This document shows positions 34,564-42,709 of a DNA stretch of 64,000 bases, in pieces; within the stretch, counting starts at the first letter, position 1; each line of letters opens with the position of its first letter. The DNA comes from Verrucomicrobiota bacterium (GTDB lineage Bacteria; Verrucomicrobiota; Verrucomicrobiia; Opitutales; Opitutaceae). A program made the translations under genes and the position numbers. The stretch spans positions 20,654 through 84,653 of the forward strand of contig JACRKC010000112.1 in assembly GCA_016235555.1 (NCBI GenBank), in the 5' to 3' direction. The notes under the pieces were generated by a model. That model was not told the DNA's origin, made no database searches, and saw nothing but the letters and a program-made list of their open reading frames with translations.

Positions 34564-34602
34564 GCTGCACGGGGCCGCCGCTCATTCACGACTGTCGGCC
34601 GC

Positions 34603-36540
34603 TCACAATCCGATGCGCCTGACGAGGGCTTGGAATCGCGGATCGGACCGCAGATCGTCGAGCACGGCAAAGTTGGTCAGCGAGTAAATCGTCCAGTAGT
34701 CACCCGCGCCGAGCGAGCGCTCCAGCAGCGCCAACGCCTCGCCCAGCTCTCCCAATCCCGCGTGAACATAGGCCCGTGCGGTCGCGGGCACGTAGTGGGT
34801 TTCGGCGCGCCGTCGCAGCTCCGCGAGTTGCTCGAGCGCCTCGTCCCGCCGCCCGGCTTTCGCGAGCGCATGGCCCAGCAAACCGATCACGTAGGGCACC
34901 TCGCCCGAAGAGCGCACCGCGCGCTCGAACTTGCCGACCGCTTCGTCCCATTGGCTCAACGCCAGGTGGGCTTGGCCCGCCAGTTGGAGCGCGAACCAGT
35001 ATTCGGGCGCGACGTCCAGGGTCACCTGCGTCTGCCGCAGCGCCCCGGCCCAGTCGCGCTTGCCCAGCAGGGCCTGAATGAAGCACGCGTTCCACAGCGG
35101 ACCGAGCGGATCGAGTTCGATGGCCCGCCGATACGTCGCAACCGCTTCGTCGTGCCGGCCCATCACGCTTTGCAGCACACCATGGACATTGCGGATGTGC
35201 GCGGATCGCGGATCGAGGGCCAGGGCGGTCTGGCAGCGTGACTCCGCCAGCGGCCAGTTCCATTCCAGCACGCCGTCGATGATCGCGCCGAGCACCGCGT
35301 GCGCGTCGGCCAGGTTCGGGTCGAGCCGGATCGCCGTCTCGAAAAGCGGGCGGGTCTTCGCCTTCTCGAACGGCTCCCGGCCGAGAATCGCCCGCGAGGC
35401 GTAGCAATCGCCAAGCCCGAAATGCGCGAGCGCGTAGTCGGGATCGCGTTCGAAAGCCTGATTGAACAGCGTGACCGCGGTGCGGAAGCCTTCGTCCGTC
35501 CAGCGATGCCAAGCGTGATAAGCCTTCAAGCAAAGTTGGTAGGCCTCCGGATTTTCGGTGGAGCGCTTCAGCACCAACGTCTTTTCGCGGCCGAGCAGCG
35601 TCACCTTGAGCGCCTCGACGACGGCGAGCGCGATCTCGTCCTGGATGTCGACGATGTCCTTCACCTCCCGGTCGTAGCGCTCCGACCAAAGGTGGTAACC
35701 GTCGGCGACCTTGATCAACTGCGCCGTGATTCGCAGCCGGTGGCCCGCCTTGCGCACGCTGCCTTCGAGCACCGCGCCGACATTGAGCGCGCGTCCGATC
35801 CCGCGCAGATCGCCCGTCCTGCCCTTGAAGGAAAACGCCGAGGTCCGCCCCGCCACCTGCAACTGCCCCACCTTGCTCAGCGCGCTGGTGATCTCCTCGG
35901 CGATACCATCGCAAAAATATTCGTTTTCCGCATCGGAACTCATGTTGGCAAACGGCAGCACCGCGACGGAGCGGTCGTCAGCCGTGGCATGAGTCTCCTG
36001 ACCCATGATTTCAGCGCCCACGGGTCGGGAGACCCGTGCCACTTCCGAGCTGCCGAGCAATGTCTTCACCCGCGCGCAGAACGCCGCGACACTCGCACCA
36101 TCGAGCCCTGGCCCAACCTGGGTCGCGTCGCCAAGGCGGGCCTGCCCTCCGTAGCCTTGGCGAAGGAGGGTCCACTGCACCTCGCGAAACTCATCCGGCA
36201 CGTGCGCCTCGGCGTCGCGCGTGTCGTCGATCACGACCGGGAGCAAGAACGCCTTGGCCGTCGCCATCGCATGCGTGCGGCGCACGGCGAGCTTCCACTC
36301 GACCCGAAAATAGCCTTCAAGGCGGGACTGCGTGTTCGCCGAGACAATTGGGATAAAGAGCGCGCATGAGGCAATCTGCCCGCGGATCTTCGCGTCCCAG
36401 GCATCGCCGCCGGCGAGCCCGCCTTCCTGATCAAGCCACACTTCCACTCCCGCCGCGCGGAGCGATTCGCAAATACGCTTCGCCGCCTCCGCGTCCTGGG
36501 ACGCATAGCTGAGGAAGACTGCTTTGCCTGTTTCGTTCAC
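34603..36540 (-). CDS. TIR - TolB-like - TPR protein, copy 2
   Basis: The 645-residue product starts at a GTG (36538-36540; [23 protein letters not shown]), chosen because it gives exactly the length of its upstream paralogue; a TTG at 36556-36558 is possible. Domains in order are a TIR domain (residues about 7-125) with the catalytic-position Glu in YFRVEWKLA, a linker (about 125-190) carrying two translated repeats, a TolB-N-like domain ([27 protein letters not shown] to [11 protein letters not shown], about 190-315) and TPR repeats to the end. TIR domains of this kind can cleave NAD. The gene lies 7 bases after the stop of the paralogue. Confidence 0.88.
   Translation of the reverse strand: MNETGKAVFLSYASQDAEAAKRICESLRAAGVEVWLDQEGGLAGGDAWDAKIRGQIASCALFIPIVSANTQSRLEGYFRVEWKLAVRRTHAMATAKAFLLPVVIDDTRDAEAHVPDEFREVQWTLLRQGYGGQARLGDATQVGPGLDGASVAAFCARVKTLLGSSEVARVSRPVGAEIMGQETHATADDRSVAVLPFANMSSDAENEYFCDGIAEEITSALSKVGQLQVAGRTSAFSFKGRTGDLRGIGRALNVGAVLEGSVRKAGHRLRITAQLIKVADGYHLWSERYDREVKDIVDIQDEIALAVVEALKVTLLGREKTLVLKRSTENPEAYQLCLKAYHAWHRWTDEGFRTAVTLFNQAFERDPDYALAHFGLGDCYASRAILGREPFEKAKTRPLFETAIRLDPNLADAHAVLGAIIDGVLEWNWPLAESRCQTALALDPRSAHIRNVHGVLQSVMGRHDEAVATYRRAIELDPLGPLWNACFIQALLGKRDWAGALRQTQVTLDVAPEYWFALQLAGQAHLALSQWDEAVGKFERAVRSSGEVPYVIGLLGHALAKAGRRDEALEQLAELRRRAETHYVPATARAYVHAGLGELGEALALLERSLGAGDYWTIYSLTNFAVLDDLRSDPRFQALVRRIGL
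35984..36042. repeat. GTGG-headed inverted repeat pair in the TIR gene, copy 2
   Basis: Two facing copies of a roughly 24-base hairpin unit (GTGGCAYGRGTCTCC core) at 35984-36007 and 36018-36042 are separated by 10 bases. The pair is translated in frame on the minus strand as [20 protein letters not shown], the linker before the TolB-like domain. An equivalent pair lies at 37929-37987 in the paralogue. Confidence 0.8.
36129..36170 (-). repeat. Translated hairpin repeat in the TIR gene, copy 2
   Basis: A 42-base GC-rich hairpin unit (CGCCAAGG ... CCTTGGCG ends) is translated in frame as [14 protein letters not shown]. The same unit lies at 38074-38115 in the paralogue. This [14 protein letters not shown] repeat looks like a mobile or dispersed hairpin element sitting in coding sequence at the end of the TIR domain. 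Confidence 0.75.
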
Positions 36541-36547
36541 GGCTTCA

Positions 36548-38485
36548 TCACAACCCAATGCGCCGGACGAGAGCCTGGAAGCGCGGGTCGGGCCGCAGAT
36601 CGTCGAGCACCGGCCAGTTGGTCAACGAGTGGATCGGCCAGTAGTCGGGCGTGCCGAGAGCACGTTCGAGAGACGCCAACGCCTCGTCCGTCTCGCCCAG
36701 TCCCGCATGGATGTAAGCCAAGGCGGTCGCGGGCACGTAGTGAGTTTCGGCGCGGAGTCGCAACTTCGCGAGCTGCTGGAGTGCCTCGTCCCGACGCCCG
36801 GCTTTCGCAAGGGCATGCCCCAGCAAACCGATCACGTAGGGCACCTCGCCGGAGGAGCGCACCGCCCGCTCGAATTCGTCGATCGCTACGTCCCACTGGC
36901 CCGTCGCCCCGTGGGCCTGGCCGGCGAATTGGAGTGCGAACCAGTATTCGGGTGCCACCTGCAGCGCTGTTTCCCCCTGCCGGAGGGCCTCCGCCCAGTC
37001 GCGCTGGCCGAGGAATGCTTCGATCAAGGAAGCGTTCCAGAGTGGGTGAAATGGGTCGAGCTCGACGGCTCGCCGGAACATCGCGACGGCCTCGTCGTGT
37101 CGCCCCATCGCACACAAGGGAAATCCAAAGGCACCGTGCGCATGCGCCGAACGAGGATCCAGGGCGATCGCCTCTCGGCAGCGCGATTCGGCCAGCGGCC
37201 AATTCCATTCGAGCAGCCCGTCGACCAGCGCCCCCAACAGCGCGTGCGCAGGAGCCAGATTCGGGTCCAGGCGAATCGCGGTTTCGATCAGCGCCCGGAT
37301 TTTCGGCACGTCGATTGGTTCCCGCCCAAGGCTGCCCCGCGCCAAATGGCTATCTCCCAGACCGAAGTGCGCGAGGGCGTAACTGGGGTCCAGCGCGAGC
37401 GCTTGGTTGAAAAACGTGAACGCGATGCGGAAACCTTCGTCCGTCCACCGCTGCCACGCGTGACGCGCTTTCAGACAGAGTTGGTAGGCCTCGGTGTTTT
37501 CGGTGGATCGCTTCAGCACCGCCGCCTTTTCCCGGCCGAGCAGCGTCATCTTCAGCGCCTCGACGACGGCGAGCGCAATCTCGTCCTGGATGTCGAAGAT
37601 GTCCTTCAGCTCCCGGTCGTAGCGTTCCGACCAGAGGTGGTAACCGTCGGCGACCTTGATCAACTGCGCCGTGATCCGCAGCCGGTGGCCCGCCTTGCGC
37701 ACGCTGCCTTCGAGCACGACGCCGACGTTGAGCGTGCGCCCGATTTCGCGCAGATCGCCGGTCTTGCCCTTGAAGGAAAACGCCGAGGTCCGCCCGGCCA
37801 CCTGCAACTGCCCCACTTTGCTCAGCGCATTCGTGATTTCCTCGGCGATTCCGTCGCAAAAATATTCGTTCTCCGCATCGGAACTCATGTTGGCAAACGG
37901 CAGCACCGCGACGGAGCGGTCGTCAGCCGTGGCATGGGTCTCCTGACCCATGATTTCAGCGCCCACGGGTCGGGAGACCCGTGCCACTTCCGAGCTGCCG
38001 AGCAACGTCTTCACCCGCGTGCAGAACGCCGCGACACTCGCACCATCGAGCCCTGGCCCAACCTGAGTCGCGTCGCCAAGGCGGGCCTGCCCTCCGTAGC
38101 CTTGGCGAAGGAGGGTCCACTGCACCTCGCGAAACTCATCCGGCACGTGCGCCTCGGCGTCGCGCGTGTCGTCGATCACGACCGGGAGCAAAAACGCCTT
38201 GGCCGTCGCCATCGCATGCGTGCGGCGCGCGGCGAGCTTCCACTCGACCCGAAAATAGCCTTCAAGGCGGGACTGCGTGTTCGCCGAAATCACCGGCAAG
38301 AACAGCCCGCACTCCGCGATCTGTTTGCGGATCTTCGCGTCCCACGCATCGCCGCCGACCAGTTCATTTTGATCGAACCAAACCTCGACGCCGGCCGCAC
38401 GCAACGCTTCGCAGATGCGCTTCGCCGCCTCCGCGTCTTGCGACGCGTAGCTGAGGAAGACGGCTTGGCCGGAGGCAACGGACAT
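36548..38485 (-). CDS. TIR - TolB-like - TPR protein, copy 1
   Basis: The 645-residue product starts at the ATG at 38483-38485. The TIR domain (residues about 7-125) has [16 protein letters not shown] and the Glu81-containing YFRVEWKLA block, where NADase TIR proteins keep the catalytic Glu. A repeat-derived linker leads to the TolB-N-like domain (about 190-315) and to about 300 residues of TPRs ending [16 protein letters not shown]. The TolB-TPR half is shared with bacterial adenylate cyclase and kinase partner proteins. No membrane segment or signal is visible, so it is probably cytosolic. It is first of a tandem pair. Residues about 73-240 are nearly identical to copy 2 while the ends have diverged. 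Confidence 0.88.
   Translation of the reverse strand: MSVASGQAVFLSYASQDAEAAKRICEALRAAGVEVWFDQNELVGGDAWDAKIRKQIAECGLFLPVISANTQSRLEGYFRVEWKLAARRTHAMATAKAFLLPVVIDDTRDAEAHVPDEFREVQWTLLRQGYGGQARLGDATQVGPGLDGASVAAFCTRVKTLLGSSEVARVSRPVGAEIMGQETHATADDRSVAVLPFANMSSDAENEYFCDGIAEEITNALSKVGQLQVAGRTSAFSFKGKTGDLREIGRTLNVGVVLEGSVRKAGHRLRITAQLIKVADGYHLWSERYDRELKDIFDIQDEIALAVVEALKMTLLGREKAAVLKRSTENTEAYQLCLKARHAWQRWTDEGFRIAFTFFNQALALDPSYALAHFGLGDSHLARGSLGREPIDVPKIRALIETAIRLDPNLAPAHALLGALVDGLLEWNWPLAESRCREAIALDPRSAHAHGAFGFPLCAMGRHDEAVAMFRRAVELDPFHPLWNASLIEAFLGQRDWAEALRQGETALQVAPEYWFALQFAGQAHGATGQWDVAIDEFERAVRSSGEVPYVIGLLGHALAKAGRRDEALQQLAKLRLRAETHYVPATALAYIHAGLGETDEALASLERALGTPDYWPIHSLTNWPVLDDLRPDPRFQALVRRIGL
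37929..37987. repeat. GTGG-headed inverted repeat pair in the TIR gene, copy 1
   Basis: Facing hairpin units at 37929-37952 and 37963-37987 with a 10-base spacer, equivalent to the pair at 35984-36042 and translated as the same linker peptide. Confidence 0.8.
38074..38115 (-). repeat. Translated hairpin repeat in the TIR gene, copy 1
   Basis: This is the 42-base hairpin unit equivalent to 36129-36170, read in frame as [14 protein letters not shown]. Confidence 0.75.
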
Positions 38486-38690
38486 GACGAGGGGAACGCA
38501 GGCGAACTGGATGGGGCGAAGCCCATCAAAAAATGCGCCGCACGGACTGGCGAGTGCAATTCACCCCGACGCACGGACGGGCCGGACTCGCTGCCCGGTG
38601 GTCGAAAAAATCACGCCGGCGCAACCTGCGGTTTATCAGTGTTCATTTGGTCCATCTGTGGTTAACAAAATTCGCCCAATCTTCCCCGCC

Positions 38691-38996
38691 ATGCTCGTCG
38701 TCCACGTCCACGTTCACGTCAAATCCGAGTGCATCGAAGCCTTCAAAGCTGCCACGCTCGCCAACGCCCGCGCCTCCGTGCAGGAGCCCGGCATCGCCGC
38801 CTTCGATGTCGTGCAGCAATCCGACGATCCCACGCATTTCGTCCTCGTCGAAGCCTACCGCACGCCCGCCGCCCCCGCCGCGCACAAGGAGACCGCGCAC
38901 TACGCCACGTGGCGGGACACCGTCGCCCCGATGATGGCCGAGCCGCGTAGCAGCGTGAAATTCGCGAACGTGTTTCCCGAGGACGCCGCGTGGTGA
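38691..38996 (+). CDS. Antibiotic-biosynthesis-monooxygenase (ABM) fold protein
   Basis: The 101-residue product starts at the ATG at 38691-38693 ([34 protein letters not shown]). It shows the dimeric ferredoxin-like ABM/YgiN pattern: an opening strand with V.V..V, a central [20 protein letters not shown] strand pair, and [20 protein letters not shown]. Members include quinol monooxygenases and small stress proteins, and the substrate is unknown. It precedes the alcohol dehydrogenase gene by about 140 bases of repeat-bearing spacer. Confidence 0.88.
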   Translation: MLVVHVHVHVKSECIEAFKAATLANARASVQEPGIAAFDVVQQSDDPTHFVLVEAYRTPAAPAAHKETAHYATWRDTVAPMMAEPRSSVKFANVFPEDAAW

Positions 38997-39002
38997 CCGA
39001 CC

Positions 39003-39125
39003 AAAAACAAAACCGCTAATCTGCGCTAATCCTCGCTAATCACCGCGAACACTGAACCAGCCCCGGTCAGCGGCCGATCAGGCCGCGACTCCGCTCCGAA
39101 AGATTAGCGAAGATTAGCGGTTCCA
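39003..39125. repeat. CGCTAATC-type repeat arms flanking a spacer
   Basis: The left end holds the direct repeats CCGCTAATCTGCGCTAATCC and CGCTAATCACCGCG (39016-39050). The right end holds the reverse complement (GATTAGCGAAGATTAGCGG, 39101-39119). They could fold together in a transcript. The same CCGCTAATCT phrase occurs at 57269-57280 after the kinase gene, so it is a dispersed intergenic repeat. Confidence 0.6.
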
Positions 39126-39138
39126 TCCGCTTTCTCCC

Positions 39139-40293
39139 ATGCGCTTCGACTTCACCACCCCGCCCCGCATCATCTTCGGTCCCGGCTCGCTCCGCGAGGC
39201 GGCGCCCGCCGCGCGCACGCTCGGCGCGCATGCGTTCGTGCTCACCGGCCGCAATCCCTACCGCGCCTCGCCGCTCCTCGCGCAACTCGCCACCGCCAGG
39301 ATCGCCGCCACCACCTTCGCGATCGCCGGCGAACCCACCACCGACCACATCGCGACCGCCACGGCCCGCGCCCGCGCCACCGGTTGCGATTTCGTGATCG
39401 GATTCGGCGGAGGTAGCGTCATCGACTCTGCCAAGGCCGTCGGTGCCCTGCTCACCAACCCCGGCGAACCGCTCGACTACCTCGAAGTCGTCGGCCGCGG
39501 CGCGACCCTCGCCCACCCCGCCGCGCCCTGCCTCGCGATCCCCACCACCGCCGGCACCGGCGCCGAGGTCACGCGCAACGCCGTGCTGCTCTCCGCCCAG
39601 CATCGCGTGAAAGCCAGCCTGCGCAGCCCGCACATGCTCCCGCGCGCCGCCATCGTCGATCCCGAGCTCACGCTCGGCGTGCCGCCGGCCATCACCGCGA
39701 GCACCGGCCTCGACGCCCTCACGCAACTCATCGAGCCCTACACCTCCTGCCGCGCCAATCCCTACACCGACGCGCTCGCGCTCGACGGCCTGCGCCGCGC
39801 CGCGCCCGCCCTGCGCCGCGCCTTTCGCGACGGCTCCGACGCCGCCGCCCGCGCCGATCTCTCGCTCGCCGCGCTCTACAGCGGACTCTGCCTCGCCAAC
39901 GCCGGCCTCGGCGCCGTCCACGGTTTCGCCGGCCCGATCGGCGGCGCATTCCCCGCGCCGCACGGCGCCGTCTGCGCCGCACTCCTCCCGCACACAATCG
40001 AAATCAACCTCCGCGCCGCCCGCACCCGCACGCCCGCCGCCGAGACCGAACGCCGCTACGCCGACGTCGCCCGTGCTCTCACCGGCCGCCCAAACGCCAC
40101 GGCCGACGACGCCGCGCCGTTCTGCCGCGACCTCGTCGCCGAGCTGCAAATCCCGCCACTGCGCCGCTACGGCGTCACGAGCGAACACCTCCCCGCCCTC
40201 GTCGAACAATCCGCCAAAGCCAGCAGCATGAAAGCCAACCCGCTGCCGCTCACCACCGAGGAGCTGACGGAGATTCTCGCCCGCGCGCTCTGA
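39139..40293 (+). CDS. Iron-type alcohol dehydrogenase family protein
   Basis: The 384-residue product has the N-terminal FTTPPRIIFGPGSL opening, the NAD-binding GFGGGSVIDSAKAVG motif, PTTAGTGAEVTRNAVL, and the C-terminal metal half. The usual iron ligands are Asp, His, His, His. Here GLDALTQLIEPY keeps the Asp, but the first His position is Gln, while AVHGFAGPIGGAFPAPHG keeps the two later His residues. Maleylacetate-reductase-like or small-aldehyde reductase activity is possible, but the substrate is not fixed by sequence. It is oriented with the ABM-fold gene upstream and the cytochrome-porin gene downstream. Confidence 0.92.
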   Translation: MRFDFTTPPRIIFGPGSLREAAPAARTLGAHAFVLTGRNPYRASPLLAQLATARIAATTFAIAGEPTTDHIATATARARATGCDFVIGFGGGSVIDSAKAVGALLTNPGEPLDYLEVVGRGATLAHPAAPCLAIPTTAGTGAEVTRNAVLLSAQHRVKASLRSPHMLPRAAIVDPELTLGVPPAITASTGLDALTQLIEPYTSCRANPYTDALALDGLRRAAPALRRAFRDGSDAAARADLSLAALYSGLCLANAGLGAVHGFAGPIGGAFPAPHGAVCAALLPHTIEINLRAARTRTPAAETERRYADVARALTGRPNATADDAAPFCRDLVAELQIPPLRRYGVTSEHLPALVEQSAKASSMKANPLPLTTEELTEILARAL

Positions 40294-40355
40294 TCTGCGC
40301 CCGATCCGGTCGCCGGCTGGAGCGCGGCGACCCCACACCAGCAAAGCCGCCGCAG

Positions 40356-40371
40356 ATGACAGAAATGTAAT
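40356..40371 (+). promoter_or_regulatory. Candidate CusR/HprR-type operator
   Basis: ATGACAGAAATGTAAT fits the 6-4-6 inverted box of heavy-metal OmpR-family regulators (ATTACA-N4-TGTAAT) with one mismatch per dyad in the left half. It lies 116 bases before the cytochrome-porin ATG and about 33 bases upstream of a CATGAT -10-like hexamer (40404-40409). A CusR-like regulator is encoded downstream at 42035-42709, which makes a regulatory link plausible. Confidence 0.5.
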
Positions 40372-40486
40372 CTCCCTGTCCCGTTTCTGTCCCCCGCCCC
40401 GGCGCATGATGGCGCCACGACAACCCCGGCTTGCGGCCCACCCCGCGCGCCGCCGTCGCGAAAACCGCACTAACCAGAAAGCCATC

Positions 40487-41761
40487 ATGCACACCCTACG
40501 TCACCTGACCGTCGCCGCGCTGGCGCTCCTCGCGCCCGCGTCGCTGTTCGCCGTCCCGGCGTGGTCCCGCTCCGAGGCCACCGCCTGCTCCTCCTGCCAC
40601 GCCACGCCCACCTGGCAGCTCACCGGCGTTGGACTCGACTTCCTCAAGAACGGCCACCGCAACGATCCCTTCAAATTCAACTCCAAGGCCCAGACCTGGG
40701 ACAACTACTTCTCCCTCGTCTGGAAGGGCCGCTTCTTCAACGACCAGCTCGACAGCGCCCGCACCGGCAACGCCAACACCCAGAAGCCCAGCACCCAGTT
40801 CGAGCAGCACTCCTTCTCGATCTACACCGGCGGCGCGCTCGCGGAGCGGTTCTCCTACTTCACCGAACTTTACCTGAGCGAGAACACCGGCTCCACCTCC
40901 GGCGGCAACATCGTGCAGGGCGACGCCTCTCGCAAGAAACTCGCCGAGGCCTTCCTCCAATACAACCACCCGATCGAGAAGGATCTCTTCCTCTCGGTGC
41001 GCGCCGGCGAGATTCTGCCGGGCATCCTCCACACCTTCGGCGTCGGTGCCCGCAGCGCCGAACAGCGCGCCATCGTCCTCAACGAAGCCCTCGCCGGCAA
41101 CAGCAACACCTACCGTCCCTTCAGCCGCCAGCAGGGCATGGACGTCACGCTCAACGGCAAGCACTACGAGATCGCCGCCGGCATCCTCAATGGCTCCGAC
41201 ACCTCCACCACCAACTCCATCGACGCCGACAGCCACAAGGACCTCTTTGCCTCGGCCCTCGTGACCTTCGACGAGGAGGAGTCCGGCGTCGGCGTCTTCC
41301 ACTACAACGGCCAGTTCTCCAACTACACCACGAAGCAGGATTTCACGACCGCGCTGCTCTTCCGGAATGATTTCTACCGCACCGGACTCATGGGCCGCTA
41401 CATTCACAAGAACTGGCGCGTCGTCGCCACCTACTTCCGCGGCGAGGAGACCGCCAACGCCACCGGCCTCAAAGCCAAGAACGAAGGCTACTACGGCCTC
41501 TTCGACTACAACTTCTCCGAAAAGCTCGGCGCCTTCGTCCGCTACGACCAACTCGACCCCAACACCTCCCTCGGCCGCAACGAGGTCTCCATGTGGCTCG
41601 TCGGCGTCGACGGCCTCCTCTACAGCAATCTCCGCTCCGGCGCGCGCTGGCAGGTCGAGTATTCCAAGAAGAGCACCTACAACGGCGCCTCCTTCCTCGC
41701 CCCCGGCACCACGAAATACACCGACGGCCGCCTCTTTGTTCAGGTCACGTGGGGGTTCTAG
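40487..41761 (+). CDS. Cyc2-like monohaem cytochrome-porin fusion (predicted outer membrane)
   Basis: The 424-residue product starts at the ATG at 40487-40489 with a signal peptide (MHTLRHLTVAALALLAPASLFA). A single c-type haem motif follows, CSSCH (Cys34, Cys37, His38), in the context VPAWSRSEATACSSCHATP. The rest (about 60-424) has the alternating pattern, abundant aromatic and Asn/Gly residues and C-terminal Phe (LFVQVTWGF) of an outer-membrane beta-barrel. One N-terminal haem fused to a barrel of this size is the architecture of Cyc2, the outer-membrane Fe(II) oxidase. Homology to Cyc2 itself is inferred from layout, not shown. The gene has a candidate metal-regulator box upstream and a terminator downstream. 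Confidence 0.75.
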   Translation: MHTLRHLTVAALALLAPASLFAVPAWSRSEATACSSCHATPTWQLTGVGLDFLKNGHRNDPFKFNSKAQTWDNYFSLVWKGRFFNDQLDSARTGNANTQKPSTQFEQHSFSIYTGGALAERFSYFTELYLSENTGSTSGGNIVQGDASRKKLAEAFLQYNHPIEKDLFLSVRAGEILPGILHTFGVGARSAEQRAIVLNEALAGNSNTYRPFSRQQGMDVTLNGKHYEIAAGILNGSDTSTTNSIDADSHKDLFASALVTFDEEESGVGVFHYNGQFSNYTTKQDFTTALLFRNDFYRTGLMGRYIHKNWRVVATYFRGEETANATGLKAKNEGYYGLFDYNFSEKLGAFVRYDQLDPNTSLGRNEVSMWLVGVDGLLYSNLRSGARWQVEYSKKSTYNGASFLAPGTTKYTDGRLFVQVTWGF

Positions 41762-41793
41762 TCCAACACCCACCTCAGTGTGGTAGCTCCTGC

Positions 41794-41828
41794 GCCGGCG
41801 CGGTCCCAGCCACCGCGCCGGCTTTTTT
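41794..41828 (+). terminator. Rho-independent terminator of the cytochrome-porin gene
   Basis: A perfect 10-bp GC stem (GCCGGCGCGG / CCGCGCCGGC, 9-base loop) is followed by TTTTTT. It begins 32 bases after the stop codon, so the cytochrome-porin gene is probably a single transcript. Confidence 0.92.
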
Positions 41829-41870
41829 CCGGCGTGCCTCAAACCGACCTCAACCGCTGGGCGGCTCCGT

Positions 41871-41941
41871 TGTAGCGGCGGTCTATGACCGCCGAAGAAC
41901 CGATCGCCACTTTGCGACGGCGGTCATAGACCGCCGCTACA
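41871..41941. repeat. Inverted pair of GTAG-headed REP sequences
   Basis: Two perfect 24-base inverted arms (41871-41894 and 41918-41941) are separated by 23 bases. Each arm is TGTAG followed by a hairpin (CGGCGGTC, TAT, GACCGCCG). The architecture is the same as the pair at 22395-22442, so this is a second REPIN-type element. It lies between the cytochrome-porin terminator and the response-regulator gene. Confidence 0.87.
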
Positions 41942-42034
41942 GCTACTGATCGCTGACATCAAATTTGGTCGCGCCGGCTTTTTTCCGCCTCCGCAAACCC
42001 TCTCGCCTCACCAGGCGTCAATCCACTCACTGCC

Positions 42035-42709
42035 ATGATGCGCATCCTGATCGTCGAGGACGAACGCAAGGCCGCCGACTACCTGCACAAGGGACTCAGC
42101 GAGTCCGGTTACGTGTGCGACACCGCCGCGCGCGGCGACGACGGCCTCCACCTCGCGCTCACCGAGCCGTTCGACCTCGTCATCCTCGACGTCATGCTCC
42201 CCGGCCGCGACGGCTGGTCGGTGCTCTCCTCCCTCCGCCGCGCCGGCCGCGAGACCCCCGTGCTCATGCTCACGGCCCGCGACGCCGTCGAGGACCGCGT
42301 GAAGGGCCTCGAAACCGGCGCCGACGACTACCTCGTCAAACCCTTCGCCTTTTCCGAACTGCTCGCGCGCGTGCGCTCCATCCTCCGCCGCGGCCCCGCC
42401 CGCCAGCCCGACGTGCTCCAGGTCGCCGACCTCGAGATCGACCTCCCCCGCCACCGCGCCAGCCGCGCCGGCCAGCGGCTCGACCTGACGCCGAAGGAAT
42501 TCGCCCTCCTCACCCTGCTCGCCCGCCGCCAGGGCGAGGTCCTCACCCGCACGATTATCTCCGAACTCGTCTGGGAAATGAACTTCGACTCCGACACCAA
42601 CGTCGTCGACGTCGCCGTGCGTCGCCTCCGCACCAAGGTCGACGATCCCTTCGCGCAGAAACTCATCCGCACGGTGCGCGGTGTCGGCTATGTCCTCGAA
42701 ACCAGCTGA
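42035..42709 (+). CDS. OmpR-family response regulator, CusR/HprR-like
   Basis: The 224-residue product has a receiver domain with the acidic pair (VEDER, residues 8-9 region), phospho-acceptor Asp52 in [13 protein letters not shown], the Thr/Lys switch residues ([14 protein letters not shown]), and a winged-helix DNA-binding domain ending [31 protein letters not shown]. Overall it is closest in style to the CusR/CopR/HprR group. The kinase gene downstream overlaps its 3' end by 20 bases, so the pair is co-expressed. Confidence 0.95.
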   Translation: MMRILIVEDERKAADYLHKGLSESGYVCDTAARGDDGLHLALTEPFDLVILDVMLPGRDGWSVLSSLRRAGRETPVLMLTARDAVEDRVKGLETGADDYLVKPFAFSELLARVRSILRRGPARQPDVLQVADLEIDLPRHRASRAGQRLDLTPKEFALLTLLARRQGEVLTRTIISELVWEMNFDSDTNVVDVAVRRLRTKVDDPFAQKLIRTVRGVGYVLETS

